From assembly GCA_948964545.1 (NCBI GenBank), contig CAREDV010000001.1, positions 310,001 through 374,000 on the forward strand: a DNA stretch of 64,000 bases, written 5' to 3'. Source of the stretch: an uncultured bacterium. GTDB taxonomy: Bacteria > Cyanobacteriota > Vampirovibrionia > Gastranaerophilales > Gastranaerophilaceae. The notes under the pieces were generated by a model, which saw only the letters and a program-made list of their open reading frames with translations, made no database searches and was not told the DNA's origin. A program made the position numbers and the translations under genes. Shown here piece after piece: positions 1 through 8,054 of this stretch (positions are counted from its first letter, which is position 1; each line of letters starts with the position of its first letter).

Positions 1-1160
1 TTACTATCCAAATCCTGTATATAATCAAGTAGGACTTTTTCATATTTCAACTTGCCATATTTTTTAGAAGCTCCAATAGCACCAATATAGTCAATATATC
101 TTGTTATATGAAAAATTGTGAGCGGATTACTTGAATTGTTTTCCGAAAGCACATAAAAAAAGTAAGTAAGCCAATCTTTATTCTTATGTTTAAAAAGGTT
201 ATTTAATATAATATTCCATTCTTCTTTTGAAAAAGTTTTGCATTGAAATGCACTTTGCTGACAACTATAATTACTTTTTTTATTTGACTTTGAGCTATTA
301 CATAAATAATGAAATTTGGTACCTGAGGAACTTTTATCATTTGTATTGACTTCTAATTGTACCATATCTATGTTAGTTGAAAAGTCGTGAGTTAAAATAT
401 TTATCAACATATTAAATTTCCAAATAATATTAGAAATAGACTTCGCATTAGGAACGTTTTCAACAGAGATATACCATCTATGAGTTTCATCTCTTTTCTT
501 AAAAAGTTTTTTCTCATAAGGTTCGACTAAATCTTTTAATTTCTTATTTAGTTCTGTTATCTCCTCTTGTTTAAGACAATCTTTACCACATGATACAAAT
601 AAATTTGAAAATAAATCATCAGTATTTATAAGTTCTCCAGATATATTTTCACTAAAACTTATTTTTAAATTATTTTTTAATACAACTTCTATTTCGTGTT
701 CATTTGATACTGTAACTAAAGACTTAAAGCCTTGAGGATAACAAAATTCATTCCAATTATTGAAAAATAAATTAATTTTAAATCTTTTATCATTTTCAAA
801 GTCGAATATGTAGTTATCTGAAAAGAGAGCATAATCAAATATAAATTTTAAGCAACCGGTTCCGAAAATAGGTGTTTGCATGCAAATACAATTAGCCAGT
901 GTTACATTATAACGTTTATTATTTTCATCATAAACTACACCTGTTATTTCATTTAATTCTTGTGGTTCAGATTCTGTTTCATTGGACATTTCATCAATGG
1001 ATGGAATCTTGTACTTTAATCCGATAGCCGGAGCATCATATAGTGTTAATTCAAAGGTCTTACCTTTTTCATAAACCAATTTCCCCGAATACTCCTTTGA
1101 AAATAAATTGAAGCTTCCTATGTAAGTTTTATTATCTAAAAAATTAATTTCTTTTGCCAT
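1..1160 (-). CDS. Putative ApeA-like (HEPN-associated) anti-phage protein, partial
   Basis: An open frame runs from an ATG at 1160 to the window edge, giving 386 residues; the C terminus is missing. The first ~120 residues show a glycine-spaced beta pattern (GSFNLFSKEYSGKL, then FELTLYDA) that I associate with the ApeA N-terminal domain. In known ApeA defence proteins this precedes a C-terminal HEPN RNase domain, which would lie outside the window, so its RxxxxH motif cannot be checked. The rest is polar and mostly helical. The start has no clear Shine-Dalgarno. A 9-bp-armed palindrome lies just upstream. Family assignment is by eye and tentative; it could be another large HEPN-type protein. 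Confidence 0.5.
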   Translation of the reverse strand, partial: MAKEINFLDNKTYIGSFNLFSKEYSGKLVYEKGKTFELTLYDAPAIGLKYKIPSIDEMSNETESEPQELNEITGVVYDENNKRYNVTLANCICMQTPIFGTGCLKFIFDYALFSDNYIFDFENDKRFKINLFFNNWNEFCYPQGFKSLVTVSNEHEIEVVLKNNLKISFSENISGELINTDDLFSNLFVSCGKDCLKQEEITELNKKLKDLVEPYEKKLFKKRDETHRWYISVENVPNAKSISNIIWKFNMLINILTHDFSTNIDMVQLEVNTNDKSSSGTKFHYLCNSSKSNKKSNYSCQQSAFQCKTFSKEEWNIILNNLFKHKNKDWLTYFFYVLSENNSSNPLTIFHITRYIDYIGAIGASKKYGKLKYEKVLLDYIQDLDS

Positions 1161-1194
1161 TTAAGTCTATTCTTAAGTTATAAGTTTGTATTTA

Positions 1195-1220
1195 TACTAA
1201 CATGAATAATTATGTTAGTA
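1195..1220. promoter_or_regulatory. Palindrome, candidate operator
   Basis: Perfect inverted repeat with 9-base arms TACTAACAT and ATGTTAGTA separated by 8 bases. It lies about 35 bases upstream of the ApeA-like start, overlapping its likely promoter (TATAAA-like hexamers on the minus strand), and just before the possible RNA at 1221-1384. Placement suggests a repressor site; this is inference. Confidence 0.45.
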
Positions 1221-1384
1221 ACTGGCGGTCAATTTTTATGCTATCATATTAAGTGAAGATATGAGATAACATATCTTTCGGGTGTAATTGGAGTTGATGT
1301 GTTCATAGTAACTCTGAACTAAAAGTTCGAACCTGTGAGCGTCAGCCCCGCCATTTTAAGAGGGTTTTAAGCCCTCTTTTTTAA
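1221..1384 (+). ncRNA. Possible structured RNA with terminator
   Basis: A non-coding stretch bracketed by TGGCGG (1223-1228) and CCGCCA (1348-1353), with inner hairpins (GATATG/CATATC near 1258-1275; GAAC/GTTC around a TAAAA loop) and a GTTCGAAC segment. It is followed by a clear intrinsic terminator (GAGGG/CCCTC plus T run, ~1359-1382) reading on the plus strand. The 3' end resembles a tRNA/tmRNA acceptor (CAGCCCC-G-CCA), but the T-arm does not fit and no tag frame is visible, so I do not call it tmRNA. Identity unknown. Confidence 0.3.
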
Positions 1385-1386
1385 TG

Positions 1387-2031
1387 TTATATTTTAGTTT
1401 TGCACCAATATATAAGTTTTTCATATAAATTTTCAGAATCTTGCATATTAGTATTAATACAAACAGCTAAAATTTCTTTATCTAAACCTTCTAACTTATT
1501 AAACAAATCTCTTTTAGTCGAAATATATACCTGATTTTTTACAAAATAATCTGCCTGTAAAATAAAAAAAGTCATTTTATATAGTCCTTGCAAATCTTCT
1601 ATATAATTATTTGAATGCACAAAACTGTGAACAGTCGCGTGATAAAGATTCTCACAATTTGTTTTAATTGATTTTTTAATATCTTCCTTTGACGGAACTT
1701 GAATAATATCATTCAGCTTACCAAGCAAAGGTTTTGTATCATAATAAAACTGAAACAAATCCGATTTTGACCAATTTTGCAACTCTTGTTTACCTGAAAT
1801 AAAACCGCAAGCTTTTTCTTTAAACGGCATTCCATCAATTATTGAACGATATGTTTTTAAATTTTCGAAATTAAGTTCGTCAATAATAACAACCAAATCA
1901 ATATCGCTTTTGGATGTAGCTTCTCCTCTGTTATAACTTCCTTGTAAACCGACAAAAAGCAAACATGAAGCAAATTCACCTTTTAATTTTTCAACAATTT
2001 CATCAAGCCACTTATCAATATTAAATTCCAT
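1387..2031 (-). CDS. MNT-type nucleotidyltransferase domain protein
   Basis: The 214-residue protein has the polymerase-beta-fold signature GSYNRGEATSKSDIDL near residues 31-46 (GS..RG.....SDIDL), with a further Asp/Glu pair expected in the following strand (DLVVIIDEL). The C-terminal half is helical (NLYHATVHSFVHSNNYIEDL), as in kanamycin-nucleotidyltransferase-like and MNT-HEPN proteins. The start is supported by GAGGAG six bases before the ATG. It lies upstream of and in the same direction as the ApeA-like gene, so it may be part of a defence or toxin-antitoxin locus; antibiotic modification is an alternative. Substrate cannot be told from sequence. Confidence 0.7.
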   Translation of the reverse strand: MEFNIDKWLDEIVEKLKGEFASCLLFVGLQGSYNRGEATSKSDIDLVVIIDELNFENLKTYRSIIDGMPFKEKACGFISGKQELQNWSKSDLFQFYYDTKPLLGKLNDIIQVPSKEDIKKSIKTNCENLYHATVHSFVHSNNYIEDLQGLYKMTFFILQADYFVKNQVYISTKRDLFNKLEGLDKEILAVCINTNMQDSENLYEKLIYWCKTKI

Positions 2032-2142
2032 ATAAACTCCTCTGACAGAATATTAACATAAAAAAAATCAATCATTAATTTGATTTATTATCTGCGCAAA
2101 ATATGTATATTTAGCATGTAAAACAATAGTGAGGTATTTTTT

Positions 2143-2328
2143 ATGAAATGGATTATTATTTTACTTGTAGTGGCAGCTGGTGTTTGGGCTTATTTAAACG
2201 TAGATTTCAGTAACCTTGGTTCAGATGCGCAAAGCAAACTTAGGGAAGAAAAAACAATGAAAGTTTTCTTTGATGCTGACAAACAAAATAAAGATGAAAC
2301 TCAGCAAACTATCCAAGAACATTTTTAA
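2143..2328 (+). CDS. Small single-pass membrane protein
   Basis: A 61-residue protein starting with one hydrophobic helix (residues 3-19, IIILLVVAAGVWAYLNV) followed by a charged, lysine- and glutamine-rich tail of about 40 residues. GTGAGG lies upstream of the ATG and a strong terminator follows directly, so it is transcribed alone. I do not recognise the family. The topology suggests an N-terminally anchored protein with its tail in the cytoplasm or periplasm. Confidence 0.65.
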   Translation: MKWIIILLVVAAGVWAYLNVDFSNLGSDAQSKLREEKTMKVFFDADKQNKDETQQTIQEHF

Positions 2329-2332
2329 AAGA

Positions 2333-2359
2333 AAAGACCGATATAAAATCGGTCTTTTT
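2333..2359 (+). terminator. Intrinsic terminator after the 61-residue protein
   Basis: Stem GACCGAT/ATCGGTC with a short A-rich loop and a following T run. Confidence 0.85.
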
Positions 2360-2424
2360 AAATATTATTCCTATCCTAAATGTTCTTCCTATGTTTTCCT
2401 AATTCTTTCCTATTGATTTTCTAA

Positions 2425-2601
2425 CTAAGCAATAAAGTTTGTTCCAAACCTACTTGCCCCGTGGAAGAATGATTGCTTCATCATATCCACTAAAGTTTTT
2501 TTAATAACGTGTTTCCCGTTCAAATCTACTGAACTAAGCGCGTCTGATGTTTGTTTGTATGTATCTGTTACAGTATTTGTAAATAATAAAGTTGATGCCA
2601 T
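2425..2601 (-). CDS. Small hypothetical protein (58 residues)
   Basis: An open frame from an ATG at 2601 to TAG encodes 58 residues (MASTLLFTNTVTDTYKQT... ending SRFGTNFIA). Codon use is like the neighbours and a purine-rich GAGAGAG lies upstream, though the Shine-Dalgarno is weak and distant. It is divergent from the 173-residue gene. No family recognised; moderate confidence that it is a gene. Confidence 0.45.
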   Translation of the reverse strand: MASTLLFTNTVTDTYKQTSDALSSVDLNGKHVIKKTLVDMMKQSFFHGASRFGTNFIA

Positions 2602-2658
2602 TTTCTTTTTCTCTCTCTTATCTCTTACTCTTATATAAAAAATTTTTATAAAAAATTA

Positions 2659-2686
2659 TTGACTTTTTATATTCAATTTATATAAA
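2659..2686 (+). promoter_or_regulatory. Promoter for the acidic protein
   Basis: TTGACT, a 16-base spacer and TATAAA, located 76 bases before the ATG at 2762. Confidence 0.55.
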
Positions 2687-2761
2687 TTTTGTTACATTAC
2701 TTTACAATACCTAAAGTTTTGGGAAGAAAATACCGTTATAGATATAAGAAAGGAGAATATA

Positions 2762-3283
2762 ATGGCAGATTCAATGAGTGTAGGGAGTGCTACAACACCA
2801 AAAGTTGATACTACTAAGTGGAAAAAACTTACTCCGCAAGAGATTATAAAAGAAGAAAGCAAGGGCGAAGAAATACCTGCTGAGATTATTGCCTGGGCGC
2901 AACAAATGGCAGCTATTGCAAAAATTCCAGATAACGTTACTTATGAACAGGTTGACGGAGATGTTGGTCTTGATGCACTTGCAAAACTTGGTATTGAGGA
3001 AGAAAATCCTGTAGGTGTACAAAGTGATAATGCTCTGCCGCCTGATAAAACGGAAGAACCTGGTGCTGTTAAGGATGTTGCACAGGATGCCGAAGTTGAT
3101 GATGATAATGATGAAAATATCTTCATGAATCCTCCTGTCCCCGGACAAGCTTCCGATAAAAAGCCTGCAGAAGATGAAGAGGTTGAAGAACCTGATAAAG
3201 AACTGGGACTTGCTGATACAAAATTAACAACAGATCCGGAAGAAATAAGAAAACGTAAAGAACGAAAAGGTCTACCTCAATGA
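2762..3283 (+). CDS. Acidic hypothetical protein
   Basis: A 173-residue soluble protein with no signal peptide or membrane segment. Residues 20-85 may be a small folded domain (TTKWKKLTPQEIIKEESKGEE, IAWAQQMAAIAKIPDNV); the rest is low-complexity and rich in Asp, Glu and Pro, probably disordered, ending in a basic RKRKERKGLPQ. AAGGAG precedes the ATG. Its 3' end overlaps the convergent rpe gene by 12 bases. I do not recognise the family. Confidence 0.7.
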   Translation: MADSMSVGSATTPKVDTTKWKKLTPQEIIKEESKGEEIPAEIIAWAQQMAAIAKIPDNVTYEQVDGDVGLDALAKLGIEEENPVGVQSDNALPPDKTEEPGAVKDVAQDAEVDDDNDENIFMNPPVPGQASDKKPAEDEEVEEPDKELGLADTKLTTDPEEIRKRKERKGLPQ

Positions 3284-3907
3284 GGCAATAGCTGATTTTA
3301 TATCAGAAGACTTATAAATATAATTACCCGCCACTAAAGAATTTGCACCGTAAAACGTGCAAATTCTTGCTGTTTCAGCATTTATACCGCCATCAACCTG
3401 AATAATTAAATTTGCAGGTGCTTTTTGTCTTATAGCAGGAATTTTTTCTGCGCAATCCTGCATAAATTTTTGTCCGCCAAAACCTGGTTCTACAGTCATC
3501 ACAAGAACCATATCCAATTCATTCAAATATGGAAAAACAACATCTGCAGGAGTTTTAGGCTTGATTGACATGCCTGCTTTTATACCAAATCTCTTTATTA
3601 AATTTATACAATCCTCAATGTGTCGGGTGCTGTGACATGCTGCTTCGTAGTGAAAAGTAATAATATTCGCCCCTGCCTTTGCAAAAGGTTCAATATATTT
3701 TTCAGGATTTTCAATCATAAGATGAACATCCAACGGCATATCCGTAACTTTTCTGATTGATGCAACAACAGGAACACCGATTGTAATATTAGGTACAAAA
3801 TGTCCGTCCATAACATCAATATGAAGCCAGTCGGCTGTTTCAACAGCTTTTATATCACGTTCTAAATTTGCAAAATCAGCAGAAAGGATTGATGGCGAGA
3901 TTATCAT
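3272..3907 (-). CDS. rpe: Ribulose-phosphate 3-epimerase
   Basis: TIM-barrel enzyme interconverting ribulose-5-phosphate and xylulose-5-phosphate in the pentose phosphate pathway. Landmarks: IISPSILSADF at the start, HIDVMDGHFVPN (metal and catalytic Asp), HLMIENP, VEPGFGGQ (phosphate loop) and QVDGGI (second catalytic Asp). I place the start at the ATG at 3907, which overlaps the rnc stop as ATGA and has GGGAG just upstream; an ATG 24 bases further up would give an extra octapeptide unlike other Rpe proteins. Last gene of the pyrH-frr-cdsA-rnc-rpe run, so probably translationally coupled to rnc. Confidence 0.95.
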   Translation of the reverse strand: MIISPSILSADFANLERDIKAVETADWLHIDVMDGHFVPNITIGVPVVASIRKVTDMPLDVHLMIENPEKYIEPFAKAGANIITFHYEAACHSTRHIEDCINLIKRFGIKAGMSIKPKTPADVVFPYLNELDMVLVMTVEPGFGGQKFMQDCAEKIPAIRQKAPANLIIQVDGGINAETARICTFYGANSLVAGNYIYKSSDIKSAIASLR

Positions 3908-4590
3908 TTCAGCGCTCCCAAAATTTGGCATGCTTCATATGCTGCATGCTGTTCAGCTTCTTTTTTTGATTTTCCGATACCGAATGCTACAACTTTATTT
4001 TGATAAGACACAGAAACCTTAAATGTTCTTTTATGTGCAGGGCCTGTTTCTTCAACAAGCTTATAGACTGGAATCTGTTTATCCACAGATTGTGTAAATT
4101 CTTGCAATAAAGCTTTTGCATTGTATTTTTCAAAATTTGCATCAACTGCTTCAATATATGGCATTAAAACTTTTTCTAAAAATACTTTTAATTGTTCCAG
4201 TTTACCATCAAGATAAAACGCACCGAGAACAGCTTCAAATGCGCAGGCACAAACTGATTCAATTTTTGCAAGTCCCTGTTTTTCCTCATGATGAGCAAGA
4301 ATTATATGCTCGCATAGTCCGATTTCCTGTGCAATTTGAAAAAGTGTACTGTCAGAAACAACAATCGAGCGAATTTTTGACAACTCACCCTCTGGATACT
4401 GCGGATATTTTTTATAAAGAATTTCTGATGTAACAAGTTTCAAAACTGCATCGCCCAGAAACTCAAAACGTTCATAATTCTCACAATAAGGCAGATTATT
4501 TTCCTGGGTGTATGAAGGGTGTGTTAATGCGTGCTTAAAAATTTCAGAATTATCTATAGTTATTCCGTAAATTTTCTCCAATTCTTTCAT
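3904..4590 (-). CDS. rnc: Ribonuclease III
   Basis: Double-strand-specific endoribonuclease that processes rRNA precursors. The 228 residues hold the catalytic signature ERFEFLGDAVL (residues ~40-50), the second acidic cluster further on (CAFEAVLGAFYLDG), and a C-terminal double-stranded RNA-binding domain (NAKALLQEFTQ ... GIGKSKKEAEQHAA). Its ATG directly follows the cdsA stop and its TGA overlaps the rpe ATG. Normal length for the family. Confidence 0.95.
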   Translation of the reverse strand: MKELEKIYGITIDNSEIFKHALTHPSYTQENNLPYCENYERFEFLGDAVLKLVTSEILYKKYPQYPEGELSKIRSIVVSDSTLFQIAQEIGLCEHIILAHHEEKQGLAKIESVCACAFEAVLGAFYLDGKLEQLKVFLEKVLMPYIEAVDANFEKYNAKALLQEFTQSVDKQIPVYKLVEETGPAHKRTFKVSVSYQNKVVAFGIGKSKKEAEQHAAYEACQILGALK

Positions 4591-5451
4591 CTAAAACAAC
4601 CCTTTTACAAATTCTGCTATATCATTCGAAAAGATAAAATATTTACAGAAATAATACATAACAGGAATTGTAAAAACAAAACTGTCAGTTCTATCTAAAA
4701 AGCCGCCATGCCCAGGAAGTGAATTCCCTGAGTCTTTAACACCAGCATCTCTTTTTATCAAGGATTCGCATAAATCACCGATTTGAGCAAATACGGTGCA
4801 CAAAAGTCCAGCGATAGCTGATAAATACCATTGGACACCGATTACATATCCAACAAGAACTGCACCTAAAACAGCGCAAATTATGCCTCCTATCGAGCCT
4901 TCAATAGTTTTATTTGGACTAACAACAGGTGCTAGTTTGTGTTTTCCGAATTTAGTTCCAGCATAATAGCAGCCTACGTCAGTTAAAAGAACTGCAGTAA
5001 ACATCATTACAACAAATCCTAATCCATCATGGTATTGAGCAGAATGCATATCTCTCAATAATTGGAGCTGTAACGGAAAATATGCACAGTAAACAAAACC
5101 TAAAATAGTAGTTGCAACATTTGCAATATATGGCTGTCTGCCTTTAAATAAAACCCATAAAAACGAAGCAAACGAACAAAAAGTAAGCGCACCAGCTACA
5201 AAATCAGTACGTTCAAAGAAAGTTATACCAGCAAGGATAGCACCTGCTAAAAGAATGATTTTAAGGCTTGGATAAAAACCTTTGTGTTCAAGAATTTTCA
5301 CATACTCTTTTGATGCAAAAAATATAACTAATGCGAGTAACAACAGAAGCGCCACACCACCAAGCATAATACACCCCATGGTAATCGTTCCCATTATAAA
5401 CCCAGTAAGCATTCTTGTCGCGTTTTTATTCAAGCCTTTAGTTTCATCCAT
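4591..5451 (-). CDS. cdsA: Phosphatidate cytidylyltransferase
   Basis: Integral membrane enzyme making CDP-diacylglycerol from phosphatidate and CTP, the branch point of phospholipid synthesis. The 286 residues contain about eight hydrophobic segments and the family signature near the C terminus, SLIKRDAGVKDSG...PGHGGFLDRTDS. The start codon overlaps the frr stop by one base (TAATG). In many bacteria uppS sits between frr and cdsA; here it is absent. Confidence 0.95.
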   Translation of the reverse strand: MDETKGLNKNATRMLTGFIMGTITMGCIMLGGVALLLLLALVIFFASKEYVKILEHKGFYPSLKIILLAGAILAGITFFERTDFVAGALTFCSFASFLWVLFKGRQPYIANVATTILGFVYCAYFPLQLQLLRDMHSAQYHDGLGFVVMMFTAVLLTDVGCYYAGTKFGKHKLAPVVSPNKTIEGSIGGIICAVLGAVLVGYVIGVQWYLSAIAGLLCTVFAQIGDLCESLIKRDAGVKDSGNSLPGHGGFLDRTDSFVFTIPVMYYFCKYFIFSNDIAEFVKGLF

Positions 5452-6017
5452 TATACAGTCATAACCTCTTTTTCTTTATCTGCAACATCTTTATCGATAA
5501 TACCTGTATATTTATCAGTCAATTTTTGAATTTTATCTTGATTATCTTTCACAGCATCTTCAGGAAGATTTTCTGATTTTTCAAGTTTTTTCAAATCATC
5601 AACCATATCACGGCGAACATTTCTGATAGCAATTTTTGCATCTTCACCTAATTTTTTAACTTCTTTAGCAGTTTCACGTCTTCTTTCTTCTGTCAAAGGA
5701 GGGAATGGCAGTCTGATACAAATACCATCACTATTAGGAGTGATTCCAATTTCAGCTTTAATAATAGCTTTTTCAATATCTTTTAAAATAGTTTTGTCAT
5801 AAGGTGTAATAACAAGAGTAGTACCGTCTTGAACAGTAACCTGCGACATTTGTCTTAACGGTGTTGGAGCTCCATAATATTCAACAATAACTTTATCCAA
5901 AATCATAGGATTAGCTCTGCCCGAACGGATTGAACCAAATTCTCTATGAAGCTGATTAATAGCTTTTTCCATTTTTTCTTCACCGAATAAGAATAATTCA
6001 TCTAACGCTTCACTCAT
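5451..6017 (-). CDS. frr: Ribosome recycling factor
   Basis: 188-residue cytosolic factor that with EF-G splits post-termination ribosomes. Typical features: three-helix-bundle domain with SIRSGRANPMILDKVIVEYYG, ITPYDKTILKDIEKAI and the C-terminal helix DKIQKLTDKYTGIIDKDVADKEKE. Directly downstream of pyrH (16-base gap, AAGGGT upstream), the usual pairing in bacteria. Confidence 0.96.
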   Translation of the reverse strand: MSEALDELFLFGEEKMEKAINQLHREFGSIRSGRANPMILDKVIVEYYGAPTPLRQMSQVTVQDGTTLVITPYDKTILKDIEKAIIKAEIGITPNSDGICIRLPFPPLTEERRRETAKEVKKLGEDAKIAIRNVRRDMVDDLKKLEKSENLPEDAVKDNQDKIQKLTDKYTGIIDKDVADKEKEVMTV

Positions 6018-6033
6018 ATTTTTTATACCCTTT

Positions 6034-6744
6034 CTAATTAATATATGTACCTAACTCTTTACCTTGCAGAATATCCGTAATTGCATTTTCTGCTTCAAAA
6101 TCAAATACAACAATCGGAATATTATTTTGTTTACACAAAGTACATGCTGATGTGTCCATGACTTTCAAACCATTAATAATAATATCGTCATATTTAATTC
6201 TATCTAATTTTTTTGCATCAGGATTAGTTTTTGGATCATCCGTATAAACCCCGTCAACGCCATTTTTTGCCATTAACATTGCTTCTGCATTGATTTCTGA
6301 TGCTCTTAAAGCAGCAGCAGTGTCTGTTGTAAAGAACGGATTTCCAGTACCTGCCGCGAAAATTACAACTCTGCCTTTCTCAAGGTGTCTGATTGCGCGG
6401 TGTCTTATATAAGGTTCTGCAATTTGATTCATTGTAATTGCGCTTTGAACTCTGCAAGGAATCTGCATTTGATTTAATGCACTTTGCAATGCAATTGCGT
6501 TCATAACAGTTGCAAGCATACCGACATAATCGCCTGATGCTTGATCCATACCCAGTTTGGCACTATTTTTCATGCCTCTGAAAATATTTCCGCCGCCGAC
6601 AACTACAGCAACTTCAGCGCCAAGCTCTCTTGCCTTTTGAATTTCTCCAGCAATCATTTTTACAGGGTTTTGATCAATCCCAAACTGCTGCTCTCCTAAT
6701 AAAGCTTCACCGCTAATCTTTAACAAAATTCTTTTATATTTCAT
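6034..6744 (-). CDS. pyrH: UMP kinase
   Basis: Phosphorylates UMP to UDP in pyrimidine biosynthesis; hexameric amino-acid-kinase fold. Landmarks: KRILLKISGEALLG at the start, VVVGGGNIFRG, AGTGNPFFTTDTAAALRA and ANGVDGVYTDDPK-like nucleotide site (KNGVDGVYTDDPKTNPDA). 236 residues, normal length. First gene of the five-gene minus-strand run; GAGAAGG lies before the ATG. Confidence 0.96.
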   Translation of the reverse strand: MKYKRILLKISGEALLGEQQFGIDQNPVKMIAGEIQKARELGAEVAVVVGGGNIFRGMKNSAKLGMDQASGDYVGMLATVMNAIALQSALNQMQIPCRVQSAITMNQIAEPYIRHRAIRHLEKGRVVIFAAGTGNPFFTTDTAAALRASEINAEAMLMAKNGVDGVYTDDPKTNPDAKKLDRIKYDDIIINGLKVMDTSACTLCKQNNIPIVVFDFEAENAITDILQGKELGTYIN

Positions 6745-6957
6745 AGGATACCTTCTCTTTGCATTTATAATATCTTAAACCATAGATTAAAGCAATATGG
6801 ATTTATATTAAGTTTTATTAAGCCTAGATAGCCTTTAGCAAAGCGGGTTTTACGAATTTGTATATATTTTATAGATAAAAAATAGCACTTTTTTACATAA
6901 AAAAGTTTTTATTTAAATATAAGCGATTTTCATGATAACAAAAGAAAAGGAGAAGAT

Positions 6958-7146
6958 ATGGCACGAGTATTAATTTCTATGCCCGAAGAATTTTTACAAA
7001 GAATTGACCAGGTTGCGGATGGTGAAAATCGATCACGCAGTGAATTGATTAGAGAGGCACTGCGAACTTATATTTACAAGCAAAAAGTTAGAGAATCAAC
7101 AGCATCCGTAAGAAATGCAGAACTTCTTGAATCATTATTAGAATAG
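6958..7146 (+). CDS. Ribbon-helix-helix (CopG/MetJ-type) regulator
   Basis: 62 residues: a short DNA-contacting strand (ARVLISMPEEFL) followed by two helices (RIDQVADGENRSRSELIREALRTYI split across residues 15-40), the classic ribbon-helix-helix layout. Strong AAAGGAG before the ATG and a perfect terminator after the stop, so monocistronic. It has a close paralogue at 54909-55097 with the same first ten residues apart from one position. Such proteins often act as antitoxins, but no toxin partner is adjacent, so a free-standing regulator is more likely. Confidence 0.85.
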   Translation: MARVLISMPEEFLQRIDQVADGENRSRSELIREALRTYIYKQKVRESTASVRNAELLESLLE

Positions 7147-7171
7147 ACTGCTTATGCAGTCTATTCTTTTT
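7142..7171 (+). terminator. Intrinsic terminator
   Basis: Ten-base arms AATAGACTGC/GCAGTCTATT with a TTAT loop and following T run. Confidence 0.85.
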
Positions 7172-7280
7172 GCTTTTTTTCAGCATAATAAATGTTAAAT
7201 TATTGTGATTAATATTATGTAAAGATTGTAGTAATAAAATATTTTCTGAGTATAATTATTTCATTAGAAGGAAATAATTT

Positions 7281-8054
7281 ATGCAGATAAAAAATATTGA
7301 TTTTAACATTGACTTAGCTCAAAGTTTTGGTTTTTACAAAAATAATTCGGAGTTTGATTTATTGGATTATGCAAGCTCTGTTAATATTTCATGCGGCTTT
7401 CATGCAGGCGACCCGCTGACTATCAGAAACGCTTTGTTAAAAGCAAAGGAAAAAAATGTTGTCGTTGGTGCTCATATCGGTTTTGACGATATTCAAGGGT
7501 TTGGATACCGCGAAATGGATTTGTCAGATGATGAAATTGAGGCGCTTGTTGTATATCAAGTTGGAGCTTTGATGTCGTTTGCGAAAACCTTTAACATGGA
7601 AATTGAGCATGTTAGACCGCATGGTGCTATGTATAAAAAATGCGCACAAGATTTTTCTTTTGCCTGCTCTGTTGCAAAAGCTGTTCAAAAATGTTCTAAA
7701 TGGCTTGTATATTATGGCGCTGCAGGTGAAATTACACAAAAAACTGGCGAACTTATAAATATTCCAATTGCTCAGGAAGTTTGTCTTGAAAAAATGTATA
7801 ATGTTGATGGTACAGTAAATACCTTAGCACGTGATAATGAAAATACGGAAATGGAAATTCAAAGATTAAAGCAGTTGCTTGCAACATCACAGGTTTCAAA
7901 TATTGAGGGCGGAAAAACTGTTGTAACTGCTGATACTATTCACTTTACAAACAGACTCTCAAATTCTTTGGAACTTATTAAGCAAGCAAGGGAAATAATT
8001 ACCCCTGTTCCCGTAAATTATAAAAATGCATGCCTATCAGGCTGGGTGGAGTAA
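7281..8054 (+). CDS. pxpA: LamB/YcsF family, 5-oxoprolinase subunit A
   Basis: 257 residues with family landmarks: IDFNIDLAQSFGFY (usual DLNCDLGEGFG), SVNISCGFHAGDP, VGAHIGFDD..GFGYR, VRPHGAMYKK and a C-terminal HFTNRLSNSLELIKQ. Known PxpA proteins work with PxpB and PxpC in ATP-dependent opening of 5-oxoproline to glutamate; neither partner is present here. GAAGGA precedes the ATG, and yvcK starts directly after the stop, so the two are probably co-transcribed. Confidence 0.85.
   Translation: MQIKNIDFNIDLAQSFGFYKNNSEFDLLDYASSVNISCGFHAGDPLTIRNALLKAKEKNVVVGAHIGFDDIQGFGYREMDLSDDEIEALVVYQVGALMSFAKTFNMEIEHVRPHGAMYKKCAQDFSFACSVAKAVQKCSKWLVYYGAAGEITQKTGELINIPIAQEVCLEKMYNVDGTVNTLARDNENTEMEIQRLKQLLATSQVSNIEGGKTVVTADTIHFTNRLSNSLELIKQAREIITPVPVNYKNACLSGWVE

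Noticed and set aside
1221..1353. tmRNA 3' end
   Set aside because: The CAGCCCC-G-CCA end looks right, but five extra bases break the T-arm, no GGGGCTG 5' partner is nearby and no tag reading frame is visible.
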